Source: Candidatus Doudnabacteria bacterium RIFCSPHIGHO2_01_48_18
Lineage (GTDB): Bacteria > Patescibacteriota > Doudnabacteria > UBA920 > 2-01-FULL-46-14
Length of the DNA stretch: 53,422 nucleotides
Direction: 5' to 3'
NCBI GenBank assembly: GCA_001777515.1
Contig: MFEF01000003.1
Coordinates: forward strand, 1-53,422
Shown piece by piece: positions 1 through 10,347 of this stretch (position 1 is its first letter; each line of letters starts with the position of its first letter). The translations under genes were made by a program, and so were the position numbers. The notes under the pieces were generated by a model that saw only the letters and a program-made list of their open reading frames with translations, was not told where the DNA came from and made no database searches.

Positions 1-63
1 AATCCTCCTTCGACAAACTCTTAAATTAATCACCAGCCGCTCTGCCGACTTGTCGGCAAACCC

Positions 64-98
64 AAAACCACCAGACCTTAGTCTGGTGGTCGGTTATT
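64..98 (-). terminator. Rho-independent terminator downstream of the str operon
   Basis: ACCACCAGAC-ctta-GTCTGGTGGT perfect 10-bp stem located after the last minus-strand ORF. Confidence 0.6.
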
Positions 99-101
99 AT
101 T

Positions 102-431
102 CTAATCTAGTATTTCGTTGTTTGGCTCTATCGGTTCGACGCGGATATCGGGGTTCCCCGCAAACGTACTCGTTTGTGGGGTGATCATGAAATCTTCTTT
201 CATTACCTGCTCTCTTAGATCTTCTACCTGGGCGCGGGTTATTTGCTCATTGACTGCTTCCACTCGTTTCAGATCCACAGCCATCTTGCCGGCCAGTTTT
301 TCCACCATCAAGTCCTCGAAATCACCGTAGCCCATGAGCACGGCGGCTGGTTTGCCATCTTCAAAGAAAATGTATTTGCCGCCGGTGAGCTTGGCGATCT
401 GTATCAAATTTTTCAGCTGCCCGTCATTCAT
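102..431 (-). CDS. Small hypothetical protein, Phd-like antitoxin style N-terminus
   Basis: ORF MNDGQLKNLIQIAKLTGGKYIFFEDGKPAAVLMGYGDFEDL, directly after the fusA stop, same strand; internal Met at 431 preferred. Confidence 0.6.
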   Translation of the reverse strand: MNDGQLKNLIQIAKLTGGKYIFFEDGKPAAVLMGYGDFEDLMVEKLAGKMAVDLKRVEAVNEQITRAQVEDLREQVMKEDFMITPQTSTFAGNPDIRVEPIEPNNEILD

Positions 432-435
432 GAAT

Positions 436-2562
436 TTATCCACCGACCTGGCCGACGCGAATCTTCGCGCCTTCGCCGATTATTTTTTCCGCGACATTCT
501 TTGGCACCTCAGAGTAATGAGAAAATTCCATGGTGTATGAAGCTTGCCCCTGAGACATGGATCTGATTGTTGTAGCGTAACCAAACATGCTGCCGAGCGG
601 AACTGTCGCGGTGATGACTTTGTTTTTGCCGCGGTCGCCCATTTCCTTGATCTCGCCGCGCTTGGCGGAGATATCGCCCATCACATCGCCCATGAACTCC
701 TCGGGGGTAATAACCTCAACCCTCATGATCGGCTCGAGAATTACCGGCTCGGCTCTGCGCATGCCATCCTGGAATGCTTTGGACCCTGCGATCTTGAAAG
801 CGATTTCTGAAGAGTCAACCTCGTGGAAAGACCCATCATAGAGAGCGGCTTTGAAATCAACAACTGGGAAACCAGCGATAACGCCATTGTCCGCGGCTTC
901 CATCACGCCCTTGCCGACAGCCGGAATGTATTCTTTGGGGATGACACCGCCCACGATTTCATCCACGAACTCGCGGCCTTTGCCCGGCTCCTGCGGCTCG
1001 AGCCTCAACCAAACGTGTCCATATTGACCGCGACCCCCCGTCTGGCGGATGTATTTACCTTCCACCTCAACAGTTTTCTTGAAGGTTTCTTTGTATGCCA
1101 CCTGAGGCGCGCCAACGTTTGCTTCCACCTTGAACTCGCGCTTCATGCGGTCCACGATAATCTCCAAGTGGAGTTCGCCCATACCTTCGATGATGGTCTG
1201 GCCCGTCTCTTCGTTGGATTTAATATGAAAAGTCGGATCTTCTTCGCCAAGCTTCTGGAGCGCAATACCCATTTTTTCCTGGTCAGCCTTGGTCTTGGGC
1301 TCAATAGCCTGCGAGATAACCGGCTCTGGGAAGGTGATGGATTCGAGCACGATCGGCTTATCGTCGCTGCAAAGCGTGTCGCCGGTAAAGGTGGCTTTGG
1401 GTCCGACGAGCGCGGCAATGTCGCCAGCAAAAACTTCTTTGATTTCTTCGCGGCTGTTGGCATGCATGCGTACGATACGGCCCACGCGTTCCTTGTTTCC
1501 GGACCTCGCGTTGAGGACATACGAACCAGCAGCTAACGTTCCAGAATATACCCGGAAAAAAGCCAGCTTTCCGACGAACGGATCAGTGGCGATTTTGAAA
1601 GCCAGCGCGGAAAATGGCTCGCTGTCCTCGGGCTTTCGTTCGATTTCGTTTTGCGTGTTCGGATCGATACCCCTTACAGATCCCTTATCATTCGGGTTTG
1701 GCAGGAAATTGGTAACAGCATCGAGAATCGTTTGCACGATGATGCCGCGGCCATCCCCGCCGAGCACTGGGAAAAATTTGCCGCCTTGAGTGGCTTTTCT
1801 GATCGCTGACAAAAACTCGGTTTCTGTAACGTCGCCGCCGGCCAGGTATTTTTCCATCAGCGCATCGTCTGATTCGACAACTTTTTCAAGAAGACTATGT
1901 CGGTACTCTTCAGCCTTAGTTTTGAGATCAGCGGGGATATCTATCTGAGTCAGATCTTTGTCAGTGTAATCCTTGTATACATAACCTTTCATCTGCACCA
2001 GGTCAATGTAGCCGGAGACTTCTTTTTCAAAACCAATCGGAATCTGAATCGGAAACGCGTCTTCGGACAAACGCTTGTGAATCGAATCTAAACTCTTGTA
2101 AAAATCGCCGCCGGTCTGGTTGATCTTGTTGATAAAACACATGCGCGGCACATGGTATTTGTCAGCCTGGCGCCACACAGTTTCGGACTGCGGCTCCACG
2201 CCCATTTTGCCGTCAAAAACCACGACCGCTCCGTCCAGCACGCGCAAGGAGCGTTCTACCTCAACGGTAAAATCCACGTGCCCTGGGGTATCGATGATGT
2301 TGATCTTGTGCTTTACGTCACCCACGAGCTTGTTGTATTTTGGGGTCCAGTAGCACGTCACGGCGGCGGCCGTGATGGTGATGCCGCGCTCGCGCTCCTG
2401 TTCCATCCAGTCAGTCGTGGTTTCACCCTCGTGGACAGCGCCAATCGTGTGCTTGAGGCCGGTGTTATAGAGAATACCTTCGGTCACAGTCGTCTTACCC
2501 GCATCGATATGCGCAATAATTCCTATATTTCTAGTTTGCTCTATTGGAGTCTCTCGAGGCAT
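436..2562 (-). CDS. fusA: Translation elongation factor G
   Basis: GTPase motifs [21 protein letters not shown]; full-length EF-G similarity; follows rpsG. Confidence 0.98.
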   Translation of the reverse strand: MPRETPIEQTRNIGIIAHIDAGKTTVTEGILYNTGLKHTIGAVHEGETTTDWMEQERERGITITAAAVTCYWTPKYNKLVGDVKHKINIIDTPGHVDFTVEVERSLRVLDGAVVVFDGKMGVEPQSETVWRQADKYHVPRMCFINKINQTGGDFYKSLDSIHKRLSEDAFPIQIPIGFEKEVSGYIDLVQMKGYVYKDYTDKDLTQIDIPADLKTKAEEYRHSLLEKVVESDDALMEKYLAGGDVTETEFLSAIRKATQGGKFFPVLGGDGRGIIVQTILDAVTNFLPNPNDKGSVRGIDPNTQNEIERKPEDSEPFSALAFKIATDPFVGKLAFFRVYSGTLAAGSYVLNARSGNKERVGRIVRMHANSREEIKEVFAGDIAALVGPKATFTGDTLCSDDKPIVLESITFPEPVISQAIEPKTKADQEKMGIALQKLGEEDPTFHIKSNEETGQTIIEGMGELHLEIIVDRMKREFKVEANVGAPQVAYKETFKKTVEVEGKYIRQTGGRGQYGHVWLRLEPQEPGKGREFVDEIVGGVIPKEYIPAVGKGVMEAADNGVIAGFPVVDFKAALYDGSFHEVDSSEIAFKIAGSKAFQDGMRRAEPVILEPIMRVEVITPEEFMGDVMGDISAKRGEIKEMGDRGKNKVITATVPLGSMFGYATTIRSMSQGQASYTMEFSHYSEVPKNVAEKIIGEGAKIRVGQVGG

Positions 2563-2648
2563 CCCTCACCCTTTCTTTTCGTTATTCATAACCTTGGAAT
2601 TTTTTATCATAAATAATCTGGTCCCAAACCCCGTGAAAGGATGAGGGA

Positions 2649-3134
2649 TTATTTTCTCTGGAACCTTGCGAAATGAGCGAACGCACGGTTAGCTTCCGCC
2701 ATTTTGTGCGTGTCTTCGCGCTTCTTGATGGCGGCTCCTTCATTTTTGTAGGCCGACATAATTTCGTCGCCAAGCTTGATGTGCATGGGTTTGCCTTTTT
2801 GGCTGCGAGCGGCCGCGATCAGCCAGCGCATGCCAAGCGTGGTTTTGCGCGGTTCCACAACCTCGAGCGGCACCTGGTAGTTGGCACCGCCAATGCGTCG
2901 GCTTTTCACCTCAAGGATCGGGCTGACGTTTTTGAGAGCAGCATCAAAAATCTGGCGCGGTTCCGAGTTCATCTTTTCTTTGATGTAGTTAAAAGATTCA
3001 TAAACAATTTTCTGGGCCACGGTTTTCTTGCCGCGCTCCATGATGTTGTTGATAAACTTGGCAACCTTGACATTGTTATATTTCGGATCTGGATCGATCT
3101 TATTTTTTTTGTATGATCTAGCTTTCCTAGGCAT
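2649..3134 (-). CDS. rpsG: 30S ribosomal protein S7
   Basis: S7-type sequence (MPRKARSYKK...KFINNIMERGKKTVAQKIVY); str operon position. Confidence 0.97.
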   Translation of the reverse strand: MPRKARSYKKNKIDPDPKYNNVKVAKFINNIMERGKKTVAQKIVYESFNYIKEKMNSEPRQIFDAALKNVSPILEVKSRRIGGANYQVPLEVVEPRKTTLGMRWLIAAARSQKGKPMHIKLGDEIMSAYKNEGAAIKKREDTHKMAEANRAFAHFARFQRK

Positions 3135-3173
3135 GTGTTACTTGTTACTCGTTATTAGTTACTTGTTCGCGAG

Positions 3174-3590
3174 CTATTTGGGTCTCTTTGCTCCGTATTT
3201 ACTGCGACCGCGTCTGCGCGCCTCGACACCGGCAGCGTCAAGCTTTCCTCTCACAATGTGATAGCGCACGCCAGGCAAATCTTTGACCCTGCCGCCTCTG
3301 ATCATAACCACAGAGTGCTCCTGCAGATTATGACCAACGCCGGGAATATAAGCGGTGACTTCCATGCCGTTAGTGAGACGGACACGGGCGATCTTCCGCA
3401 AAGCAGAGTTCGGTTTCTTTGGCGTGGTCGTGGTGACCTTGAGACAGACGCCGCGCTTGAATGGACTGCCAAATTTGAGCGGCACGGGCTTGTTATGGAT
3501 CAAATTCAAAGCTCGCATCATGGCCGGTGATTTGGATTTGACCTTGAGCGGTTTGCGTTTTTTTCTGATTAACTGATTGATGGTTGGCAC
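3174..3590 (-). CDS. rpsL: 30S ribosomal protein S12
   Basis: [66 protein letters not shown]. Confidence 0.98.
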   Translation of the reverse strand: MPTINQLIRKKRKPLKVKSKSPAMMRALNLIHNKPVPLKFGSPFKRGVCLKVTTTTPKKPNSALRKIARVRLTNGMEVTAYIPGVGHNLQEHSVVMIRGGRVKDLPGVRYHIVRGKLDAAGVEARRRGRSKYGAKRPK

Positions 3591-3887
3591 AATTTTCCTT
3601 TGTTAATTAGTCACTCGCAGGCGTAATAAAAACTGACGGACTGTCAGTTCTCGCCTATTTCGTTTACCTGGTACTCTCCCGAAACCGCGGGATTTACGTT
3701 CCCAAATAAATCGACTGAAAAAGTGATTTCTCCGCCTCAGGCGGAGAGGTTTCTTATTCAATTAACGGTATTATACTAGCCAAATACTACCCTGTCAACA
3801 ACGAAGGTTTGCGCGGTCATCGCTTGATTTTTGAACTGCTTTGTGGGAATCTTGGGACAGTACAAACCACGCCTAAAGGAGGTTGTG

Positions 3888-5417
3888 ATGAAAAAACTAC
3901 GAGTAGTGATTCTCAAGCCGAGTAAATACGGGACAGACGGCTCTGTCCAGCGGTTTCGGCGTGGTTTTATGCCGAATACGACCGTTCCCTATATTCGCAG
4001 CATGACCCCGCAAATGATCGATGATGTTGTGGTTGAAACGCAGACAATCGACGAATATGTGCAAACAGATTTGCGCTACCTCGATCTTTTGAGATCAGAT
4101 GAACCGACCTTGCTGGCTCTTGTCGGCGTCCAGTCTCATCAATTTCACCGCGCACTTGATCTGGGGGCGTATGCTCTCAAACATAAAGTGCGGCATGTCG
4201 TGATCGGCGGGCCGCATCCCATGACCTGCGACACCAGCATGCTGCACAATCGCGGCGTATCATTCGCGCTCGCGGAAGCAGAAATGATCTGGCCGGCTAT
4301 CCTCCGAGACGCGATTCGCGGCCAGCTGCAGCCAGTCTATGGAAAAGGGCAGCGCTGGCAAAAGGAATTATCACCGCTGATAATGCAGCCGCCCAGCAGC
4401 CAGGACATGAAGCGCTATGTTGTGCCTCTTCTTGGCATATACCCCGCGCGCGGTTGCCCTTATACCTGCAACTTTTGCTCGGTGATCAAAATCGCCGGGC
4501 GGCAGGTCAGAAGCGTGGACGTTGACACGATAATGGCCACTCTCTGGGCAGCAAAAAAGGCGGGAATCCAATTCGTCTTGTTTACTTCGGACAATTTCAA
4601 CAAATATGCTGATGCCCCTGCCCTTCTCAATCAAATGATCAGGGAAAAAATCGATCTGCCGTTTATGTGCCAGTGCGACACGCAGGTGTCAAAGCAGGAA
4701 GATTTCATCGAGCTGTTGGGACGCGCTGGGTGTTTTCAGATGTTTGTTGGCGTGGAATCCCTCAACCGGCAAACTCTGCTGAAGGCGCACAAAACCCAGA
4801 ATCACCCTCAGCGCTACGCCGACATTGTCCGCCTTGTGCACAAATACGGGTTCAATGGACATTTCTCCAACATCATTGGCTTTCCTGACGACACTGAACA
4901 AAGCTGCCACGAGCACATGGCGATCATCAAAGAGTTAAGTCCCGGTGCCGTATCTTGTTACATTCTCTGCCCATTGCCAGGGACGGAGCAATACGATGAT
5001 TTTCGCGCCGAAGATTTAGTCTATGAAAAAAATCTGGATCGGTTCGATGCCACTTGCCCTACCTGGAGCCATCCAAACCTTTCGCCTGAACAACTCACCA
5101 ATCTGATGTTCGAGTTCTATCGGACATTCTACTCCGATGAGCGTCTGATCAGAAGCTTCACCACTAGAAACCGCCGGATGAGCTGGCAGTCAGATTTGAT
5201 TGCCCGAATTTTTCCAGTATTCAACCGTTATTCGGTCTGGAGAGGCCTGCACCCTATGGCCGGTGGATTCTGGGATATCAAACGGGATCATGTTTCTGAA
5301 TACCTGGATGTGCGCCGGCAGTATTACGGTTACGAGCATGTCCCCTTGCCAGCCAGCCTGCGTCTGTCAGAAATTGATGAAAAAATGAACGGCAACGTAA
5401 AACTCGTGCTCGCCTAA
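3888..5417 (+). CDS. B12-binding-domain-type radical SAM protein
   Basis: ARGCPYTCNFCSV (CxxxCxxC) radical SAM motif; AAAGGAGG RBS before ATG at 3888. Confidence 0.85.
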   Translation: MKKLRVVILKPSKYGTDGSVQRFRRGFMPNTTVPYIRSMTPQMIDDVVVETQTIDEYVQTDLRYLDLLRSDEPTLLALVGVQSHQFHRALDLGAYALKHKVRHVVIGGPHPMTCDTSMLHNRGVSFALAEAEMIWPAILRDAIRGQLQPVYGKGQRWQKELSPLIMQPPSSQDMKRYVVPLLGIYPARGCPYTCNFCSVIKIAGRQVRSVDVDTIMATLWAAKKAGIQFVLFTSDNFNKYADAPALLNQMIREKIDLPFMCQCDTQVSKQEDFIELLGRAGCFQMFVGVESLNRQTLLKAHKTQNHPQRYADIVRLVHKYGFNGHFSNIIGFPDDTEQSCHEHMAIIKELSPGAVSCYILCPLPGTEQYDDFRAEDLVYEKNLDRFDATCPTWSHPNLSPEQLTNLMFEFYRTFYSDERLIRSFTTRNRRMSWQSDLIARIFPVFNRYSVWRGLHPMAGGFWDIKRDHVSEYLDVRRQYYGYEHVPLPASLRLSEIDEKMNGNVKLVLA

Positions 5418-5437
5418 TAGGGCGAGCACTACAAATC

Positions 5438-5479
5438 AAAAAGGCCTCTAAGCTTCACGCTTGCCGGCCTTTTATTTTT
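5438..5479. terminator. Bidirectional terminator between convergent genes
   Basis: AAAAAGGCC...GGCCTTTT hairpin. Confidence 0.65.
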
Positions 5480-6134
5480 ATCCAATCGGAAAACCCAAAA
5501 TCAGCGCTGATATAAAACGAAAAATCGGAAATACAACAATCGGCAACATTCCTGAAAGCAAAAGCAAGATGAGAATAAAAAAACCAAATCGTTCAAATTC
5601 AAGCAACCGGTTTGCTTGCTCTTCCGGAAACAGGCTGGCGAATATTTTAAAGCCATCGAGCGGCGGTACCGGCAGCAGGTTGAAAATCGCAAGGCTCAGG
5701 TTCACTGCCGTCGCAAGCAGCAAGAACTCAAAACTACCAGTACCAGGCGCCACCTGTCCCAGCCTGATCGGCAGCGCGAAACAAATCGCCAAAAGCAGAT
5801 TGGAACCAGGCCCTGCAAGCGAAACAAGCGCCATATCTCGCTTTGGTTTTTTCAGATTGAAATAATTGACTGGCACAGGCTTGGCCATGCCAAGCATCAT
5901 CCGCGGCGGCAGAAATGTTCCGGTTTGCAAAAAATACAAAATAGATGGCGCAAAAAACATCAACGGCAAAATAATCGAGCCAAAAGGATCAATGTGGGGT
6001 ATAGGATTAAGGGTCAGGCGCCCCGCGATTTTAGCGGTGTCATCCCCCAGCCGGTAAGCCATAACGCCGTGGCAAACCTCGTGGATAACCGCGGAAAACA
6101 GCAGAATGATTAATATGATAATGATTTCCATCAT
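5478..6134 (-). CDS. Site-2 protease family (M50) membrane metallopeptidase
   Basis: HEVCHG zinc motif, NLLPVPPLDG motif, multiple hydrophobic segments. Confidence 0.85.
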   Translation of the reverse strand: MMEIIIILIILLFSAVIHEVCHGVMAYRLGDDTAKIAGRLTLNPIPHIDPFGSIILPLMFFAPSILYFLQTGTFLPPRMMLGMAKPVPVNYFNLKKPKRDMALVSLAGPGSNLLLAICFALPIRLGQVAPGTGSFEFLLLATAVNLSLAIFNLLPVPPLDGFKIFASLFPEEQANRLLEFERFGFFILILLLLSGMLPIVVFPIFRFISALILGFPIG

Positions 6135-6211
6135 GGGTCTTTGGGGCGGTCTTTACAGCCGAATGATTTTAGCTTATACTTAGCAAAGTAATTTATTTAT
6201 AGATATTTCCA

Positions 6212-6418
6212 ATGGTCAGTCCTAACAAATCCTGCAAAATCTGCGGCAAAGGTTATAAAAGAATTTTTAGCCGATCCCACTCGATGCAGAGAACAATCAA
6301 ACGGCAACAGGTCAATCTCCAGTGGCTCACGATTGGTCCTGCAAAACGCATCAAGGCTTGCACTAAATGTATCAAATCTTTCACCGCAGGCAAAATTAAA
6401 CAGCTGCAGCCAGCCTAA
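6212..6418 (+). CDS. rpmB: 50S ribosomal protein L28
   Basis: CKICGKG...SHSMQRTIKRQQVNLQ...KRIKACTKCIKS, two CxxC motifs typical of L28. Confidence 0.85.
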   Translation: MVSPNKSCKICGKGYKRIFSRSHSMQRTIKRQQVNLQWLTIGPAKRIKACTKCIKSFTAGKIKQLQPA

Positions 6419-6448
6419 TATCCCGATTCTTGATCGGGATATTTTAAC

Positions 6449-7642
6449 ATGTTCGAACGGTTTACGAGACCAAAAAAAGCCTCACCTGTCGGCACTTACC
6501 GCGTCGATGTCATTTCTATTCCGGAAGAGCTTGATTTCCAGGAGCAGATGCCAATTGAGATTAGGTATATCCTGAAAAAAACTCCGGAATACAAAAACCG
6601 GATCAAAAAAATTCTGGGCGAAGGCAAGGCGATCGGGGTCAGGACTGTGCTGCGTACGCCGGAAAACATCTTGCAGGCCGTGCATACCATCAGCGTGCAC
6701 AGCCAGGCCAACTATATCATCACCTGGCTGCCGGAGCTGCTGCGCAACAAGCATCGGCCAAAATTTACGCAGACAGAGGTCATGAAAACTCGCGAGCGCG
6801 GCGAAAATCTCGAGGAAGCCGTGGAAGTAATTTTACGCGATCGTTTGCGCTTCAAAAAATTGGTTTTGATTGACGAAGAAAATATTGGCGTACAGCCCGA
6901 GGAGCAGCGGCTAATGACTGGGCTCAATGAAGTTATCTACCCGCTGGCAATAGACTATTCTGTGTTCCGGGTTGTGGCTGACAATGCCAGAGAACGCACC
7001 AGAATCGCGCAGGGCATCATCAAGGCGCTTTTAATCATCGGTCCGATCGCTCATTTTTTAGAAAAATTCCTGCCGGGCGCCGGTAAAGTTTTTACCGCTT
7101 CCGCAGACGATATTCTGGCGGAATCCGCGGAATTGTCAGCTCTGCGAGGAAGCGGATTTACCTGGCGGGAACTGGCTAAGCGAGCGCGAATTCTCGTGCC
7201 GGTTTTCGCGCTGGCGACCTGGGGCGCATTTTCCGTAGAGGGTTTGCTGCATGAAAATAAAATCATCATGGCCGGCGTGGTGTTTGGTCTGTCCGCGGTC
7301 GCGCTGTCTCTGACAACCGCGGTCCAGTCGTTTTTCATGTACCTTTCAAGCATTAAAAAAGTCGCGAGGGAAGGAAAAATCACTTCTTACGCTAACAGTT
7401 CTCTCGTGAGACTTGCGCTGCGGCAGGATTTTACTAACCCGGCTCGCCTCGGACTGCTCTTGGGCGCGGGCCTGGCGCCAATCATGGGTATCCTAGGCGC
7501 GGTCTCTGGCCTCATGCATAATGGCTGGGTTTTGGCTGCAATCGGTTCCACAGAATCGATCGTCGCGGGCATGACTGTTCTGTTTGCCGATTATCTCAAC
7601 GAGAAACGTTTTCACCGCCGTCTGACAAAACTCATCAGGTAA
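6449..7642 (+). CDS. Hypothetical membrane protein with C-terminal transmembrane region
   Basis: Long ORF with soluble N-terminal half and hydrophobic C-terminal half. Confidence 0.75.
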   Translation: MFERFTRPKKASPVGTYRVDVISIPEELDFQEQMPIEIRYILKKTPEYKNRIKKILGEGKAIGVRTVLRTPENILQAVHTISVHSQANYIITWLPELLRNKHRPKFTQTEVMKTRERGENLEEAVEVILRDRLRFKKLVLIDEENIGVQPEEQRLMTGLNEVIYPLAIDYSVFRVVADNARERTRIAQGIIKALLIIGPIAHFLEKFLPGAGKVFTASADDILAESAELSALRGSGFTWRELAKRARILVPVFALATWGAFSVEGLLHENKIIMAGVVFGLSAVALSLTTAVQSFFMYLSSIKKVAREGKITSYANSSLVRLALRQDFTNPARLGLLLGAGLAPIMGILGAVSGLMHNGWVLAAIGSTESIVAGMTVLFADYLNEKRFHRRLTKLIR

Positions 7643-7702
7643 ACCCCCGCACCAAAAAATCTGAATTAAACTCCAGCGTAGCAGAAGAAAATTTCTTAGA
7701 TT

Positions 7703-8038
7703 TTATGGTGTGGGGGTAAATTCCAAAAACATTGACAGGTGATCAGAAGCCGCTACGTTCGGCACTGCAAAGCTTTTGACCTCAATGCCAGGTGAAACAA
7801 AAACATAATCTGCATGTTGAGCGATAAAATAGCTTGTAAACGCCGGCAGTGCGAATGCTAACTCTGCCAGCAAATTCGCTCGGCAGATTTTCTTTTCACC
7901 GTATGACTTCCGATCAGTTATGGTATCGAAAACTTCTTGAAAACAAAAAATATCAGTACTGGGCGCATATTGCCTGACAAAAGCCATCAACGGGTCAAAC
8001 TGCATGCCGCCCCAAACATTCAGGGAAACCAATTTCAT
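7703..8038 (-). pseudogene. Endonuclease/exonuclease/phosphatase family protein with internal in-frame deletion
   Basis: N-terminal SLNVWGG...DIFCFQEVFD joined directly to C-terminal HADYVFVSPGIEV...SDHLSMFLEF; central catalytic segment absent (111 aa). Confidence 0.7.
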
Positions 8039-8119
8039 TTTCTGATCATTTAAACGTGCTGTAGTAAGATTCGACTGTAGAATAGCAGGTGGCCTTCAGA
8101 TTCTCCTCAAGCATTTTAT

Positions 8120-9292
8120 TTATGAACAATGTTTAGTGATTATTTTGATCAAAATATCCGCGCCTGCTTTCACCATATCTTTGCCCATGATGAGCGGCGG
8201 GCTGAAAAACAATGTTTCCGCTGATGCCGAATCTATCACAAGCCCGCTATCTAGGACGTCTGCAAGGATTTTTTGCAACAGGCTTTTATCAGACAGTTCA
8301 ATAGCCATTAGCATGCCAATCCCTCGCACCTCTTTTACTTTGGAGAGATTTTCCAGCGGCTTTAGCAGTGCCAATAAAGATCTTCCCATCTTATCAGCGT
8401 TTTCCCACAATTTGTGTTCCAAAACCAGCTCAACATTCGCCTTAGCAAGGAGCATGTCATTTGGCAGCCAGCCAAAGGTCGAGTAGTAAGGAAAATATCC
8501 TTTGAGTTTAAAAATTTTATTTGCCATTTCTTCCGTGACAAGCACCGCCCCGATTGTCGCGTAACCCCCGGAAAAGCCCTTAGCCAGACACATAATGTCC
8601 GGCTCGAGATTCCAATGTTCGGAGGCAAACAGTCTACCGGTTCGGCCAAATCCTGTAGCAACCTCATCCATAATAAAAACTATCCCGTTAGTTTTGCAAA
8701 TCTTTGCGAGGCGCGGATAAAAATCCGCGGGTGGAATCTTTACTCCGGCATTGGTAAAAATCGGCTCACTCAAAAACGCAGCCACGTTGCCGCCCTCCGC
8801 GATTTGTTCAAACCTAGCAATAACCTCGTCAGCGGTTTTTTCATGAGGCATGGCAATCTTTTCCATTTCCCCTACCCCCGGCGAGATATCCGGGGTCAAA
8901 GCTACGCCCACGGATGCGGCGCCATAGGTGTGCCCATGGTAGACGCCGTCAATGGAAACGATTTTTTTCTTGCCGGTTGCGGCCCGGGCGATCTTCATAG
9001 CCAGCTCGACGGCCTCGGAACCGCTGGTACAGCGGAATGAAACCTGCAATTTCCCGGGAGCGATATCAGCTAAAAACCTGGCAAAATTTTCCCACTCCGG
9101 CCACGAGTAAGACGGTGGAATATAAACTCCAGAATTTTTTAGCGCCATCATTTTTGGGTGCCTCCAACCTACGGTGGAAACACACCAACCGCCCAAAAAA
9201 TCTAAATATCTTTTACCGTTCTTATCAATCAAAAAACAGCCGTCACCATCAACGAAATCAGTCGTATCGCCATAATCAGCTAAGTATTTCAT
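8120..9292 (-). CDS. Class III PLP-dependent aminotransferase (acetylornithine/ornithine aminotransferase-like)
   Basis: IVFIMDEVATGFGRTG, PDIMCLAKGFSGG (PLP lysine), TSGSEAVELAMKIAR. Confidence 0.9.
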   Translation of the reverse strand: MKYLADYGDTTDFVDGDGCFLIDKNGKRYLDFLGGWCVSTVGWRHPKMMALKNSGVYIPPSYSWPEWENFARFLADIAPGKLQVSFRCTSGSEAVELAMKIARAATGKKKIVSIDGVYHGHTYGAASVGVALTPDISPGVGEMEKIAMPHEKTADEVIARFEQIAEGGNVAAFLSEPIFTNAGVKIPPADFYPRLAKICKTNGIVFIMDEVATGFGRTGRLFASEHWNLEPDIMCLAKGFSGGYATIGAVLVTEEMANKIFKLKGYFPYYSTFGWLPNDMLLAKANVELVLEHKLWENADKMGRSLLALLKPLENLSKVKEVRGIGMLMAIELSDKSLLQKILADVLDSGLVIDSASAETLFFSPPLIMGKDMVKAGADILIKIITKHCS

Positions 9293-9305
9293 AAGTAGTC
9301 CTTTA

Positions 9306-9376
9306 TCGGGCTGCCGAGAATCGAACTCGGACTACATGCACCCCATGCATGCGTACTACCACTATACGACAGCCCG
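9306..9376 (-). tRNA. tRNA-Pro(GGG)
   Basis: CGGGCTG/CAGCCCG acceptor, anticodon stem CATGC/GCATG with loop ATGGGGT, T-arm CCGAG-TTCGATT-CTCGG; no encoded CCA. Confidence 0.93.
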
Positions 9377-9432
9377 ATCACATGTGAATTGGAAAGTCAT
9401 CTAATTTTATCATCTGTTGGTAAATAAAAAAA

Positions 9433-9464
9433 GCGAGCGATTGACGGTTGGGTCAATCGCTCGC
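9433..9464 (-). terminator. Strong rho-independent terminator
   Basis: GCGAGCGATTGAC-N6-GTCAATCGCTCGC followed by T-tract on the minus strand. Confidence 0.8.
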
Positions 9465-9474
9465 ACACAAAACC

Positions 9475-9723
9475 TCAGGTTTCGGCGGCGAGATTTTTCA
9501 GCGGAACAACCGGCGTTCCCATTTCGAGAATCGTTTCGATCTCACGCAGCTTTAAATCCATGTCATGGTAATTCTTATGCATCAGTACGGTGCCTGTCTC
9601 GTGATCGAGTCGGGCGCCAAGATTCTGCATATTTTCCAGCAACCTGCCACGCAAGCTCTGAAGATCTGTTGTCTCCATTTTGTGAAGGGGGACCCTAGGA
9701 ACTCTTCTATATTTTTTTTGCAT
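9475..9723 (-). CDS. Small hypothetical protein
   Basis: 82-aa ORF immediately before a strong terminator. Confidence 0.55.
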   Translation of the reverse strand: MQKKYRRVPRVPLHKMETTDLQSLRGRLLENMQNLGARLDHETGTVLMHKNYHDMDLKLREIETILEMGTPVVPLKNLAAET

Positions 9724-9736
9724 CGGCTATTCCCCT

Positions 9737-9916
9737 TTAGCGGGCGAAATAACTTCGATCTGCCTGCGCTTCTTTCTGATCGAGAATTCGTTCTTCCCGA
9801 CGTTTGAGAACATGCCGGCGATGATCCGAAAGCGCTTCTGCGGCACGCCTGCTGACACGTCGTAATTCCGCGTTCAGCTTTCGCTGTGACCTGTTCATGT
9901 ACTTCTTTTGGCTCAT
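9737..9916 (-). CDS. Small Arg-rich hypothetical protein
   Basis: ORF MSQKKYMNRSQRKLNAELRRVSRRAAEALSDHRRHVLKRREERI; the longer ORF-track start lies inside the tRNA-like gene. Confidence 0.5.
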   Translation of the reverse strand: MSQKKYMNRSQRKLNAELRRVSRRAAEALSDHRRHVLKRREERILDQKEAQADRSYFAR

Positions 9917-10024
9917 TCTAAACCGTCCTTCAGAAAGTTGTCCAAAATTAGTGCGATATCTATCGCACCGCCTTGTTTCAAAATCCTCCTCAAGATTGAA
10001 AATTGTACTCCTTGTTAACCTAAG

Positions 10025-10093
10025 TGGGGACGATGGGTTCGAACCCATGTGCCTTCTCTGCAAGAGCAGTGACCGTCTTCTGTCCACGTCCCC
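10025..10093 (-). tRNA. Atypical tRNA-like gene (Ala-TGC or Cys-GCA not resolved)
   Basis: GGGGACG/CGTCCCC 7-bp acceptor, GAC/GTC D-stem, T-arm ATGGG-TTCGAA-CCCAT one base short, anticodon stem CTGCT/AGAAG with one mismatch around CTTGCAG. Confidence 0.6.
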
Positions 10094-10347
10094 TTATAAA
10101 ACCAAAATCCGCTTTTGCGGCGGACTTGGGTCTTTTTGCTGCGGATCAGTATTGATTTCCTCTATGACACAAGTCGCCGTCTGGGATAAATAGCAAACTT
10201 AATGAGACCGGAGTGAATCGGTTTCATTGTTGCCGCGTATTTTCGCCAGACATTGCTCATATAATAGCGCAGAAATTAATACTTAATGGCAATGGTATCA
10301 GCAGTAACAACAGTAGTCAAGCAGCCATCCACAGCTTTTCCACACTT

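Noticed and set aside
823-1536. Long antisense ORFs over fusA and other conserved genes in the ORF track
   Set aside because: They lie opposite well-supported conserved genes, lack recognisable domains and RBS, and are typical shadow ORFs.
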